From: Prosapia bicincta
Taxonomy: Eukaryota; Arthropoda; Insecta; Hemiptera; Cercopidae
DNA length: 64,000 nt
Direction of reading: 5' to 3'
Assembly: GCA_036971475.1 (NCBI GenBank)
Contig: JBAIZL010000001.1
Location: 143,582,192 to 143,646,191 of the forward strand
Shown one piece after another: positions 23,826-38,500 of this stretch. The notes beneath the pieces were generated by a model, which was not told the origin of the DNA, did not search any database, and worked only from the letters and a program-made list of their open reading frames with translations. The position numbers and the translations under genes are program-made. Position 1 is the stretch's first letter. Every line of letters starts with the position of its first letter.

Positions 23826-24460
23826 TATTGAGAATATTTTATATCTATGCACTGTAAAATTATTATTATTATATATTAGTTTAATAAAACATCATGCTGA
23901 ATACGCTTATTGTAAATATTATTTCATATACCATCCTTTTTCAAAATGGATCCTTATATCGTGTGCTTTAGCCAATATTATATATTTAGACCACTCTTAT
24001 ATTACTAGCACACTCTGTTGAGTATATATCATGCAGGATTAGGATCGTTTTATAACATATATTTATTCATCACTCTACATGTTATGTGATAGGCCCCGTT
24101 ATTAGTGTTTCTCCATAGACTTTTATATCTAGATACATTTACAGCTATAGGATATATCCATAGAAGCTATTTGATTATTTAAACTGATTTTTGATTATAT
24201 ACGTATGCTGTGGTATGATCGCTGTACATAATAAACTGATACAGTAATCAATACAACAACAATCGCCTAGATTCACAATGACACAGCTGTGCGGGTTTTA
24301 TGCCTGCTATAGTGGTCACCGGCTGTCATTGCGGTTTTAAGATAATGTGTTATCTCTGCAGGTTTGCACATGTCTAGCACACAGTCACCAGTTATCTACA
24401 ACTATGTAGGCCAAGCGTATTCCCTCAAACGATAAGGCTTTGTTGCATTGTTTATTAATT
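23826..24460. other. spacer downstream of the second RING gene
   Basis: It contains an AATAAA polyadenylation signal near 23,882. The rest is AT-rich with no open frame of note and no repeat recognised. Confidence 0.6.
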
Positions 24461-24830
24461 TAGCATAAACAAACTTTGAGTTTAGTAATCATATCCCCTT
24501 GCCCCTGGGCTGGGCCCCGCATCATCCCATAGATCAGACAATGCACTTAGGGGTAGAGCACTCTAGTTAGGGGTGAGCCTACTACTTGCCTAGAGTCACT
24601 CGGGTTTCGGTCACAGATACGTCATCAAATGTATTAAAATAACCATTAAATCTTTCCAAAAATAACCCCCCCCCCCCGGAGCTACCCCCGGAGAAGCTCC
24701 TGAACGTAGCTGAGACCACCCCCTCAGCTAGGGCTGGGTTAGGTTAGATGCGATTTGGCTAGCTTAGGTTAGTGCGTTAAGGCCTACTTCCCCCACCACG
24801 TTTTGTCCCATAGTGACACCTTATACTACT
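24461..24830 (-). repeat. Polinton-type right subterminal/terminal region
   Basis: The sequence turns GC-rich and includes a C13 run at 24,666. Read on the minus strand from 24,830 it starts AGTAGTATAAGG and then carries three blocks in the same order as 55,700-55,830 (CTAAGCTAGCCAAAT; GTCTCAGCTACGTTCAGGA; GGGGGTAGCTCC). The other element is likely to start AGTAGTTATGACC at 55,377. Homology to the duplicated flank begins at the very next base (24,831). Confidence 0.6.
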
Positions 24831-26303
24831 GACCAAGTATCATACTCGTAGATAGCATTGAGTACCCAAGTTCTCATCTTTTTTACGAAATTGTCTTTAA
24901 TTTTTCTGTGACTAGTTAAGAAATAGATATATCTATAGACTGTGTAGAATGCAAAATCTTATTTAACGACTCTAGATGACAGATTCACTTCAATTAGGAG
25001 GCCCAGTATACGCGAGTAAGATAATGTTTCCACTCTCAGAGCCGTAATTAGTGAATGCCTCTTAGATCCGTCCGTAACAGTTTCAATGTCTGGAACATTG
25101 CTTGGAGATAAATAGAGCCTAAACATGTAGTATCTGTTCCTATTGTATCACAATGCGCAAGTAAATATCCTACCCGATAACAAAGGCCATGGATAAACAA
25201 ACAAATCTCTTGAAACATCCACGGTGAATATGATCTTTGTACAACACTCATTGTTATTAATCATTAGGCATGCCACACAGCCGTAGGAAGGCTGAAGAAC
25301 GGAGTTGTGCCCCAAAATAAAAATTGGAAAGTACCACCCCACAAAGAAAATTTCTACAAACAGCATTCCTCGTGTCGTGGGCGGTGTATATACCTAATAT
25401 AAAGGTAATATATTTATTTTATTATATTGAAAGCTTTACCTATAAGTGTAGTTGTATTAATATGAAAGGGTTACCTCCGTAGCTGGATCCCTTGGGGTAA
25501 ATCCGAACGATGGGAGATTGATCCCTTGGTCACCACTAGCACTGGCCGGTTCCTGCCTGGTCCCTTACGACATGCACCCTTTGGCTTCTCTCATTCGACT
25601 CTAATCTTGAATTGCTGTCTAAATTTAAAAAGACCGGAAACATCAAGTACGTAGAGAACAGCTGATGATAAACGGAGATCGTACAATGCCGCTCTTAATT
25701 TAACCATTAGTAACTACTTGCGCTAATTACCAGCTCCTTGGCGGCAATACAAAAAAAAAAACGTTACAAATATTAGCAACCGGTCTTTGAATATGGAGTT
25801 TCAATATTACCTAGTTCGATATTTCGGCTTAATTCTATCCCATTGCGGATTTAAATACATATGCGGCGTGGAGACTAGCGGGTACGAATTCATTCCTCGC
25901 GTAAGATGTTTCGCCACAATGATATACTCGCTTATAAAGCACTATTTATTATATTTCTATTTTGGGTGAATTTGCTGTAAGTTGTTTTGTACCCTAGTTT
26001 GTTTGGCATGTGTAGAAACTCGGACCAGTACTGCAAATTAGTTTGTGTAGGCTAGTTCTTGTGTATTAGGTTCATGTGATGCTGGCTTTCAATTGTTGTG
26101 TTTGTAGTAGTAATGTTCTAATTAAACTCATGAAATTAGTTTGATAGTTTATTAGTTTTGGGAAGATCTGTTTTGTAGTACATTTTATAGTTTATAATAG
26201 TTTATTTTTATTTTTAGTATTTGGTTTGTTTTTTAGAAGTATAATTGTTTATCATTAATTTAACCATTCTATGTATTTTCTTGAGTTATAACTTTTTAGT
26301 TGT

Positions 26304-26933
26304 TTAGTTCTTGAAACCACCTCCAAAAATACCACCGTTATTTATATTGAGTTTTAAATTTAACTTTAGTTTTGAAACATGACAGTAAATCTAACGACTG
26401 TTCTACGTGTTTTTAAAACATTTCCACTAAAGTAGAAACATGAATATAAATTACTATAAAACGGGAAATTAAATGTCACGTTCCCAGTTAGCTAATACAA
26501 TGATAATTACAATAATACTGTAAATCAACTTTTAGCATCATCGTAATTCTGTGCTATGAAGTTATATAGTGCAATATATTTTCCGCCATACTATTCTGCT
26601 TCATGTGTATACTCAATTGTATACCATTCAACAAAGAATATTTGCATAGGAAATATGTCCTCTAATTAACTTTAGTCTTCCTTGCACAACACGCATTTTT
26701 ATCAAAAAAATTTTAATTTCTTTCACTTTTCCATTTACTAATGAGATAATATTTCATTTATAATAAAATAAAAAAGTAAAAAACAGAATAAGTCAGATTA
26801 TCAGGCCACCGAATGGACGGTGGTTTAATAATTATCCTGTAATAAATCATAAAATTTCCTACACTGTTGGCAAATATAAAGAGCTACAGTACACTAGACA
26901 GTCCATGTCAATTTTACAATCTATAGTACACTG
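26304..26933. other. 630-bp block present only in copy 2
   Basis: Copy 1 passes directly from TTTTTTTAGTGTTA to GGACGTGTTTAGTATG. Copy 2 has about 630 bp between these points. The block is AT-rich, has no open frame, and shows no clear terminal inverted repeats or target duplication, so it may be an insertion in copy 2 or a deletion from copy 1. Confidence 0.75.
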
Positions 26934-28830
26934 GACGTGTTTAGTATGTAATTTATTAACGGTAAATTGTATAAATATAATTTATATTTTGAAAATGCAT
27001 TTAGAGTAGAAACATAGAAAGCACCTCCACTATACAGGTACTTTAAGAAATTTTAAGGCACTCTGTAGTTGTGTTTACTAGTTTACGATTATAATGATTG
27101 TATGTAAATTTGTATTAAAATCTATTTATTTTGATTCATGCAATTCGTAATGACGGCAAGCATTACATGAGACAGTGAAATATTTGTTAGCTTCTGAGAA
27201 AAAAAAGACATATTTATTTGAGGTCGTGTTTGTGAAAGACAAAAAAGTAATGGGTTGAGTGAGTATAAATTGTTCTGGGCTTTAGTAAGTACATTTGTGA
27301 CCTCTTTTAATACTACGAAATACAAAATATAAAAAACGAGCAAAATCACTCATACGTCCACCTAACATACATTTTTTCCTTTCTCTCCAATGTTATAAAC
27401 TTGCCAGCCATTATGAGCCACTAAGGCTCAAATACTTGAAAGGCCACAAGCCCTATGTTTCGCGACAGTCTGTATTTATTCCAATACCCTAATGATATAT
27501 GTTTATAATACAAATTTACATCTCCTATCTAGGTTATACCAGCCTAAATAATATGTCATTAAATACGATTACTCTTTATTCTATTTACTCATTATCTCAA
27601 TACACTTATAATTTAATTTGTATGTATATTCAATAATCATTGTTCATAGTCTGAAATGGATAAAGGTTAATTAAATGCAACTGATCTGTTTTTGGGAGGT
27701 GATTTTATGCAAATAAAATAAAATTGCACAGTATTACGGTAGATAATTAAATAAACAACGCGCATACGAAATGAAAACTTGGAAAATTACACATTAACTT
27801 TAGGCTCATAGTACATTAAAAGAATACAATAAACTATACTAAACGAGAAAATTAAACACCAAATTTTATAAATATTATTTGCAATATAAAATTTCATATC
27901 TACTAAAAAGGTTCCGAAATATATGGCACGCTGTTTTAAGGATATGTTATTCCTCGAAATTGGTCAAAAATATCAACTCTGAGAACCAATCCAAAGAATT
28001 CATTTATGATATATTACAAGATATCTAATATGTAGGACTCCCTTTGTCGACTGGGATTTAGACCTACCTGTACGGAATAGTATACGGCTTCCCTTCACAC
28101 TTCCGTTTAGAATCAAAACTTGTTTTTAAGAATTATAATATTCTCTATTATTAAAATATATACTTGTTCTATTTCCATTATTATAATAAAAACATTTCTT
28201 ATGTTTCAATTCGATCATTATAACTTGTTCAAACCTACACAGAATGTAATCGATATATTTTTGGAAACTAATTACAATGGCTTTTATGATCTTTATAGAA
28301 TTTACCCAGCCCTGCACAGAAGTTCAAACACATTCTGTCAGTTCGATAAGAACATCTCAATTGGTCGTTTGTAATGTTTTGCATAAAAATTCGATCCATT
28401 TTAACACAATATACGGTTTTCTTTGAATTATACAATGATTTTACCCTTAACTTGAAATAAAACAGAATGGGTTTTTTTAAATCTATTTAACTGAACAGTT
28501 AAGAATTTCTAATTTGATGAAGTGATGAAGAAATAAACTTTGTATTGTTTCTTTTAAGTGGCCGTTGGATTTCAATTTTAGTTAAATTTTATTTGGACGA
28601 GCGTAACGCATATGTTTTATTATTTAAAGGCTTCCAAAGGTAATGCGCAGTGGAAATTTCATAAGACTAGTTACCTTAATATTAATGCTGAGTATATTTC
28701 CCTATATTAAATGGATTGTATGCATTCATCTAGATTAAGAAGAAAAAAAATCATGAACTAGGGCGGTAATAGATTATTAATGTAACCTTTATATAAAATA
28801 AAGGTCCAACCCGACACTTGATCGTGTTTA

Positions 28831-28932
<102 letters not shown>

Positions 28933-30184
28933 GCTTGAGGTATCCCTATAAATATGAAACAAAATTACTGTTTGCCTTTTTTCAGTTCTCTACTGTAAAA
29001 AACGACAATTATCTTGTCAACCACAAATCTTTGGAAACATACTTCCAACCAACAACACTTTGTCTCTTCGGCGTATGTTACTGAATAGTGCATGAATTGA
29101 CTCTATCCTGGAAGAATGAAAATATTTCACAAATAAATAATAGTAAGTCAAGAGAAAACGACAAACTCTTGTTTTTGAAAGGTAAGCCATTTGAAAGACT
29201 TATGCGCTGGGAAACAGCGAACGCTTTGGAAATTAGGCCTCGGTGTCAAAAACACCCACAGCTTAAGGTCTGACTAGTCACGACTTGCATTTTGTAAGCC
29301 TGGTTTAAGATTCAATTACCCTTTCTTTACCCCAGCTGTAAAAGAATGTTGTTTTGTAATTATTTACGTTTACAATACTAAATATGGTACAAATGCAAAA
29401 AAGATTTTAATTAATAACTCAATTATAATGATAATTAATAACAATTATAATAATTAACAATTAATAATAATTAAATTTTTATTTTAGACAAATAATTTAA
29501 ATTTTGAACTCATTTCAAAAGATTAAAATAGGATTTATTCGTAAATTAAAAGATATATCAAGGTTTTATCAATTTTGTTCTAATGATTCAGGAGTAATAA
29601 ATACTCTGTTAAAAAATAATATTATGGTTCATTGGGTTAAAAATATATTTTTTTATTAAGGAGACAAGTTTTGTTCAACTTTAGTTTTTATTTTAATTTT
29701 TTATTATAGTTATGTTTTTAAGTTTAAGTATTGAAAATTTGAATGCCTTTATCAGGTGCCATATAACCTACTTTTGACATACCATTACAGCTAACAGTCA
29801 CCTACCACAATAGTTATCCAAACTTCATGTAATTTGAATAATAATATTAACAAAAAAAAAACTAAAGCTGATATTTTTACAAGATATGTCAAAAATAACT
29901 TTGAGTATGTAATACTATACACACAAGTATAATGGTTTTAACATAGCACTTAAATAAAAATAATGGATCCAATATTCATTAGACATTTGAAGTTTTGAAG
30001 CCATAGACAACCCAAAATTACTGGTATCGTAACACATTATATCGTAAAATGTGACACCGACAATTTTTGTGCCAATATCTTGAAAAAATATTTGTGTATC
30101 GCAGCATCCCAAATTCTTTTAAAGAAATGGTTTAAATTAGAAATAACACGCTAACGTTTAAAGGCGTTTATTCGGAATACCTCT

Positions 30185-30293
<109 letters not shown>

Positions 30294-30810
30294 ATTTATG
30301 TGTCACATATAATACATATTCTACGGCTTTACCTTTCTTATAGTTACGTCTTTAGGTTTCGAAATAATTAAATAATCATATATATTTATTATCACTTACA
30401 TCTAGTCATCTGACATCCAGATATGACAATTTATACCTTCAAATACAATAATATGATGCAGTAACACAGGTCATTGAATGACTAATACTATAATTATTAT
30501 GGATGTGGAATTCGTAGGCGTTTGGTTGTATTTACAACAAAATTTAATATATACAGTGTTAGATAACTCTCTCTCCAGTCATTATATACAATCTTCAATA
30601 AGGTAGAAAACGTTAGTGGAAAAAAACTTGATTAAAATATATAAAGAAAAGGAATTTAATTTTATAATGCAATTATTATGTGATATAAACTTCTGTTGCT
30701 AGAATCTAGTATAATAAAGTTTTTTCTTACTGTTTGCTACTCCTGGATTCACTGGTTGCTGACGTTTTATTTCTTCACTTCACTCTATCACTTCAGTATA
30801 CTAATCAACT

Positions 30811-31484
30811 TAAATTTACTTCATGTATCTATTTAATATCTGCTTATCTCTTTAATTCATTATTTGTCGGAGTTTTTTAAAATTCTTTACATTAATGAGT
30901 AATAAAACCCCTTTTATAATTAACTTAACTATCCTAAATAAAACCACACCATTTAAACAATTTCTTACAAATTGTACCCCTACATGCGTCTTAAATATCC
31001 CGAAGTTACCGAACCTGGTCAGTTTTCCCGATAATTTTACTGTTTTACAATGAGCATTATATCCCCCCTCAAGTATTTCAGCCAATCAGAGTTACCGTTT
31101 CTAAAAAATTTAAACGTATGACGATCGCACAACGGTTTTCGTCTGTTTTGTGCTTTCTCAAGTTACACCTTAATTTTACAGGTGGAGATGAGTTCCCATA
31201 CTTCACCAGATGTTACTTTTCCCATACGTTCCCTGGTATTCCAGAATAGGTTTAACCTTAAAAATAATCTTCATTTTTATTTTATACCCAAGACTGACTT
31301 ATTACTCTAACCGAAATATACTCTAATGTTTCTATATTACTCTAACTCAAATTGATTAGCCCTCTTTGTCGGTCTTTAATATGCTACCTTTGTCGGTGTT
31401 TTGTTTAATACTTCTTACTATTAAATATGCGTATTATTATTTTGAATATTAACTAGTTTTATAATATGCCTCATTACTTTATTT

Positions 31485-31552
<68 letters not shown>

Positions 31553-34500
31553 CAGATGTTTGGACACCGTAGCACGAAAAATATATGATAAGCAGACGCA
31601 GAAGTTGATAAAAACTTATTCCAAAACATGTAGCAACCGTGATAAACAATGTACTCTAAATCAATATTAATTTATGTAAGTAGCCCACTGTAATCAATCA
31701 AGTTCGGCAAACGTAATTTTGCGTTCCTAATTACAGTATTTCGGTTCATTAGAACTCCAGTTTTTTTTCTAATTTACAGATGCGTATTACCGTATAATTT
31801 GAGTTTTCAGTTACCCGAGGGGACTCAGATCCACCTACCTTGAACTGTCGAGACTCTACTGTATTTTGGCAAAGGGTACTCCGTACACAGATAACCACAA
31901 AAAGTTTGTCTAATATCTTATACTCGTCTCTGTTCCTTTTTATACATGTGGTTACTTTAACTTTGTTTCGGTTATCTTCGGTTCTTGAAGAGTATCTTTA
32001 ATTTACGTTTTACTTAAGTAAAAGTTTGAGTTTCCCTTAAATATTATTTTCAAGGTGTTTCTTTGAATTTAAATGTAATGAATTATTTCTGATACAATAA
32101 CTACGTAAAAACTAATGACAGATTTAAGCTTATTGCACTCATTTTTTTATCATTTTTTAAAGACCAAATATTTTATTCACAAATTTTAATTTTTATAAAA
32201 CCCTATTTTCTATTATAACATCACGCGAACCATTAGAACATGATTTCTTGTCAAACAAAATATCGTATAAGGTTTATAACAATGAGTGAAAATAAATTCA
32301 ATCAAACTTGTTTTCTGAAATCTATTATGTTCTCATACCTCTTGTCAATAACAGCTGAACAGGCTTCAAAGAGACGTGTCGAAAAAATTACCTTAATCAC
32401 TTCTTGTGTATAGGAACAGTTCTAGAGTTTTAGAGTATATCTTCGCAAATTAAAACTATTTGTGGTCACTATTTAATTTTTTTCCCAGTAACCATACTCG
32501 TAATATTAAACTGAAAGAACAACTGATTTTAAAATTTAGTTTGATTCGTAGAAGGGAAATGAATGTAATTATAATGACAATTGGGAAAAACTACAACTAA
32601 TAATATAAAAAGTGGAAACATGTCATCACAATACATTTTAAGAAATACTGATTACCAGATGAACTATCACATTGAAAATTAGTTACTCAGAAATGAAAGC
32701 AAAGAGAAACTTTAGAGATGTTGTAAGATCAAAACAGATCTGTAGGATTCGTTTCGTCGGAAAATTACGAGTCGATTCCGTTTTGTACATTAAATTATAT
32801 TAGGATAGATAAGCATGCCTTTAGTAATATCGGGGTACTAATATAGCTTCATACAATGGATTTAAAAATAGTCAAGTGTCCGATTGATCCGTAATTTTAA
32901 CTATAAACTAATAGGGAATAACAATTAAAAATAATACAAAAAACTAAATGTGGGTAACAATATATTTTAGAAACATGAGATGCATCCATCTCTCCATTAT
33001 GCAGATATATTATGTACAAGGTTTTTTTTGTATTTCGCTACTTTATATGTGTTAATAATACGCTAAAGATATGTGTTTACAGAGGTTTTTTGTTTTAGAG
33101 TATATACGTTACATCTTAGCATGTAATAATTTGCAGGCTATATTCAACTCTCCTATAAATAGAAGGCAATCTATCGTGCTTTTCCCAACGACGTGACGTT
33201 TCAATTCAATAAATCAATTAGAACTAAATTCAAAATTAAAATCTTCAAATTCTCGTCATCTAGAAGCCAATCACAATTCAGAATCTACGTTCTAGACCCC
33301 AACCTTCGTCTTACAATTTACGAACAATACAAGTCACTACCCCCTTCATCATGTTCATAAGCATACCTATATTCTAAGGAATGCAATTTACAATCGGTTT
33401 ATTTTACCACCATTTACAGATTTACAGAATTGTCTTTATGAAGCTGCTTTATGCAGTCAGTTATTTTTATCTCAAATTAACCTACTGGTTATACCTTACC
33501 TTCCACAAGGCATGTTAGAATCCCGAACACTACAAGTACTTAGGTACTTGTATAATTTTATCCTCACTTTGGACCAACCGATTTTGTTTTTTTGATAAAA
33601 TAAGCTTAGTAATTATTTTTGGATTTAAAGTAGCGAAAGATACCTGCATTGAAATAAAATTTTTATGGTGTTTTAAACTTTCACTATTTTGTATTTCAAG
33701 AAGGCAGGCTGTTGCACCTTTGTTAAATCGTTTTATACAAAACAAATATCACAATATTGAAAGTGAAAATAGATGTCATTAGTATTAAAAATAAATCAAT
33801 ACGCCTCAATTTCTCTGTCCTTTAAAGGTCGGAAAATCGATAAAGCGGATAAAGGGTTTGGCGGCAGGACCGAGGCTTATTCCAAATTGACGCTTTTCTG
33901 GCGCTAACTGACTCTCAGACAGGTTTTTCCTGCCACGAACAAGAAATATGCCAAATAAATACAATATTTCCCCTCCTCATTTTATTTGTTACTAAATATT
34001 GTAATGTAAATATGCGTATTTATTGGATTGTTCGTATTACCTGACAGAAGTATTGTAAATATGAAGTGAAATGTTCAAAACGTTTACAAAAGTCGTGCTT
34101 ATACTTAAATTGTGCACCTTATCGTTATCAGAAAATATGAACAAATATCGTATTGAAGGTATCGTGGATAACAACAAAATTTAAATATTTAAAACATTTT
34201 ATTTGTTCCGTGTGATATTATGGCGGATTGAAAGTTAATACCAGTATATTATCATTATTAATAAGAACTTGCAATATACACTTTAAAATAGTGAGCTTAA
34301 TTTTATGGTCAAACAAATTTTAAACAGATTCGTAGTGGAACCGGGTACCATTGTAAAAATGTCCTGGGTTTACTAACGTGACCATTCGTGACGCCACACT
34401 CATCGTATATTCTCAGAGCCGGTAATCTCTCCAAACTGCTGAATACTCTCGTTTCATATACCATTGTCTATATGTATTATACATACCGTTACCTATACAA

Positions 34501-34779
34501 TGTATTGTTCATAGTTATATAGATTTATCTATACCGTTAGAGAAAGATGCATGAAATAATAGATTTAAAGCATTTATATGTAATAGGAGTTTTGGAAGAA
34601 TATATAGACATAGATACAACATAAAATGACCGTTTAAAATTCATTTTTAAATGAAATGAATAAAGCCTCAATACAAAAAAGAAGAAAAATATATAAAAAA
34701 TTTAAATGGGCAATACAATGGATAAAATACAAAAAAAAAACAGGAACCATAATTAATAAAATAAAACAGTCTTAAAATA
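30811..34779. other. AT-rich intergenic DNA
   Basis: Apart from one TA microsatellite I see no gene. Minus-strand open frames of 70-77 codons at 30,852-31,085 and 33,530-33,745 show no motif and no support from splice sites or composition. Confidence 0.65.
31489..31551. repeat. (AT)n microsatellite
   Basis: An uninterrupted AT run of about 63 bp. Confidence 0.97.
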
Positions 34780-35115
34780 TTATGTCCTAGACATAAAAAC
34801 GGAATATATAAAAACTTGATGCCGAGACTGTAACAAAATATACATTAACAAAACTAAAGAGAGAGATATAATGAACACCATAAAGCATACACCAAATCAA
34901 ACGCAATTCAACTTAACCATATGCGCCTTAAAAAATAACCATACATTCCCCGATTCAGAAAATATACATCCAATAAAATAGTACAAAAGGCTTAAAAATG
35001 ACAATGTGGAAGCCAATACAAATCTTAAAACACAAACAAGATAAATTATCTGACATAATACAGAAAATTAACCCCAAAACAGACCAAAATTACCCCCACA
35101 GTGCATATAACCGAA
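34780..35115 (+). pseudogene. Penelope-like element remnant, GIY-YIG domain
   Basis: GIYK at 34,801 is followed, after a 1-base frame change, by CRDCNKIYI at 34,820. This is the GIY-YIG endonuclease signature found at the C-terminus of Penelope-like retroelement proteins (usual form GIYK, CxDC, YIGQT). Further on, NNHTFPDSENI, an aromatic W motif and a block ending KINPKTD match the end of that domain in shifted frames with several stops. The same KINPKT motif occurs in the remnant at 45.2 kb on the other strand, so both belong to one family. No reverse transcriptase is preserved upstream. It is a dead fragment. Confidence 0.7.
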
Positions 35116-35165
35116 AAGGGAATGGCGAAGTTATAGTTCTCGAAACTCGACTCGTAAATACACCA

Positions 35166-35213
35166 AGTAAGGTTCATGGTGTGTGTGTATATATATGTGT
35201 TTGTGTGTGTGTA
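35166..35213. repeat. short interrupted (GT)n
   Basis: GT dinucleotides broken by TATATAT directly after the Penelope remnant. Confidence 0.7.
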
Positions 35214-35457
35214 CAATTTTTTTTATATACCATACATTTTGATTTTAAATTCTCAGAAATGTATAGAGCAATTGTTGATTTATACCTACCAACAAATTTC
35301 AAACTGATATATCTGTTTTATTATTTGACCAACTAGTGAATCTATTTTTTACTTGTTATAGAATACTTCTCTAAAATCACCTCTTTAACTATCTATTGAC
35401 TAGTGAATACACTTTACAACGGCGCTGATGCTCCTATACGATAAATAGATATATAAT

Positions 35458-35465
<8 letters not shown>

Positions 35466-35549
<84 letters not shown>
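35466..35549. repeat. (CA)n-(TA)n-(TG)n compound microsatellite
   Basis: 35 bp of CA, 39 bp of TA and 10 bp of TG follow each other. As CA and TG are complementary, the unit can fold into a perfect hairpin. Confidence 0.97.
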
Positions 35550-38500
35550 ATACAATATGCAAATATATGTATACCCAATACATATTATTACAAATTACAC
35601 ATAACTGCAAACGTATTTCAAGAGTTAAACGTTTTTAAAGTACAAAAACAAATCCTAACTTTCTACTGAAAGATGAATTAATCTACCTCCATGGTCTCAA
35701 ATGTAAAATTATATAGTTTTATATATTGCTGTGTTCAGATTTGAGTTCTTACAGTCTCACTGGAATAACTATCACACTGAATATTAGCTTTACTCTGATG
35801 TGATCCCAAAGCAAAGGGGGCGATTAAGGAATTCACGGGTTATAAAACTAAGGTTCAATAATATATTATTTAATTAAAAATTAATAAAATTTAATTATTA
35901 AAGAAAATTCATTTCATAAAATTTTTTATGAATTATAAAACATGTGTATTTAAGCACTAAAATAAATATATAAACCATTTAATAAAGAAATATGTTTGTA
36001 TTAACCACTTATTAATATGTTTTATAAGATCATAAAATATGACGAAGTAGCAAGTTTAACAATAAAAATTATCCCTTGTATTATCCAGGCTTGCCTAATT
36101 ATAAAAACGCGGTTTAATAACTATTATCATCTGGTTAGCATAGGCAATCACGTGGTTGCACGCTCGCTTAAGAATAATAAATAAAGTTCACACAAGCCTT
36201 GCATAGTAGATAAACGCTTTCCCAAATAACCGGGAAAGTTGCCTATTATGGTAAACGTGTGTTATTAAACACATTTACAAGACCACATTTTATAATATAA
36301 AAGAATTAAAAAATCTATTTTGATTTATGTAATACACATTTACCAATATCTTAAAGAAAACCATCTCTGTACACTATTGTAGAGTATTTGCCTTGTTTGA
36401 CATAAATAACTTAATATAATATCAACAACCCATTTAGTCCATTAAGTCACTAGTCAATAGTATTTTAAATCTGGACACTAGATTATCACTATATCAAAAA
36501 TGGACACTAGTCAATTTAACAGCCAATAGTATTTAAATCATCCATTTTTTTGTTTCATTAATGATTTTGCAAATTTTTGCTAAAATTTTAAATATTTATT
36601 TCATATTTATAAAAAAATTTGCATATTTTAGATTGTTTACTTCTATTTAGTGTGCTTAGTTTCTATTGCATTCCACTAGTAAAGTATTTGAAAAGTCAAA
36701 TAAAAAGGGATGATATGAAATTCTGCTGAAACAATCAGACACGTTATTTTACGTATATACCCAGTAGTTTGGATGTGACCATTCACCAAATTCACTACAC
36801 ACTGCTACTATTAAATAGTGACATGTATTCTAATGCCTAGGCTGCGTGAAATACGATCCCATATTTTCGCTGAAACCAGGTACCCGATTGGGAGACTTAC
36901 GAGTTTGATGTTGGATTTATGTAGGAAGATTTCACATCAAGGTTTTAGATGATGCGCAATATATCGTAATTTTTTTTGTGATTTTCCCAGTTTCTTTGAT
37001 AGTACTATACATTACGTATACAACCTCAAGTCATACAGAGCGATACCTGTACGCTAAAAAGAAGAACAGGTAGTAACTAAAATTAAATTTTTAAAAGGAC
37101 AATGTACAAACAGAAGCATTCTTAGAACACTGCGTATAAGTTAGAACTCTGAAGAAAATAAAGAACTTTAAAACGGACATAAAAGACTATATAATCCCCA
37201 AAATGGGAAACATATATTTTTTTTTAAATACAACTTTACACTAAACCATTTAGTATTAAAAATATTTAAATGTTGAAATCAAACTATCCTCCTCAGAGGG
37301 ATACAATGGTATGAAGACAAGAATAGATGAAATACAGTTTATCTCTTGAACTAATTTCTTTAATTTTAGTCTTTATGTAGAGAAACGATCATTTTTGGAG
37401 GCAGTTAATCAAACACCTCGAGAATCCGATGGTTTTAGTCATGCACTGGATACATTAGGATGATAAAGACATAATTAAAGACGCCGTTAATAACTATCCT
37501 TTGTGACAAAAGATGGTATCCCTAATTCTTGAACAGTAATTGAACCTCGATATTATATTGCCCATGGATTAGGAGTGAAAGTTAACATTTGAGAGGTTGT
37601 AAAAACGCTAGAGTTACAGAGCTAAGGATAAGACCCAAGCTTGAATCTTGTTTACTGCTTGAGTAAATAAGGGTGAATAATATATGTAACCATATTAAGC
37701 CTAAGCCTATTACCCTGGAACTCGGGAGATGTGTATTATGCGTTGTCTGTGTCTACGCTTTATTGTTTCTCGGCACTTAAGTATGCCTGTAATATGGGAC
37801 CACATGCTTACTTTTGCTAACTTGATTATAATAGCTATAAAATGGTGTTTATATTAATTAACCAAGATTATTACAGGCGATGTAAACTTGCTGTTTAGCT
37901 CCACTGGTTTCATCAAATTTTAAGGCGAAACATAGACATAGAGTATTATCTACAATATCTATTTTGACTAAGACGATTACTTCTGTCTGCCTATGTCTCC
38001 ATGACCTCATATCAGCCGTGAAAAGAATATTATTTTTTCATCAAAAGCGCCTAATAATATGGTGAGCTTTTGACCTCACGTTTTATTTCCTATGAATTTT
38101 AGACTTTAGTACAATCAAGTGGAACTGTAAATTATCTCAATGATTTGCTGAAGGCCAATGACCTTCCGGAATCAATGACTCAATGCTCTTCGGAAAGGAG
38201 TGAGTTACCACTGTCACTGGCACAATCCCCCCAAAAGATTTTCAGTTTCATAAAATAACCAGACCGTTCCATTATTGTGAAACACATTGTAGCTTTGATG
38301 ATCACATTTCGATCTTTTATTGTATAAAGTTCCAAACGGAGAAAGCCATCTACAATTGAAGTAGCTATGTGAATAAAACAGGCATAATTTATTCTAATTA
38401 AAAAAAAAAAAATAATGTGCAATGATCCTTGTAAATGTAGCAAAGTAATACTTAAAAGTTGATATAATGGAATTAAACTTCAAATTGCCAATAATAGTAT

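Larger units (their letters stand above)
17467..24830 (+). mobile_element. Polinton-like element, right part with RING cargo (putative)
   Basis: This block separates the two copies of the direct repeat. Its right end at 24,830 closes with ACTACT, and 24,640-24,790 matches the inverted subterminal DNA of the Polinton at 55.4 kb (collinear blocks around CTAAGCTAGCCAAAT, CTCAGCTACGTTCAGGA and GGGGGTAGCTCC). Left and right Polinton ends are inverted repeats, so 24,830 fits a right terminus. It carries four + strand gene-like units, at least two of them decayed. No integrase, capsid or polymerase gene is seen, and the left boundary at 17,467 is not a recognisable terminus. The assignment rests on the shared end and is an inference. 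Confidence 0.5.
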
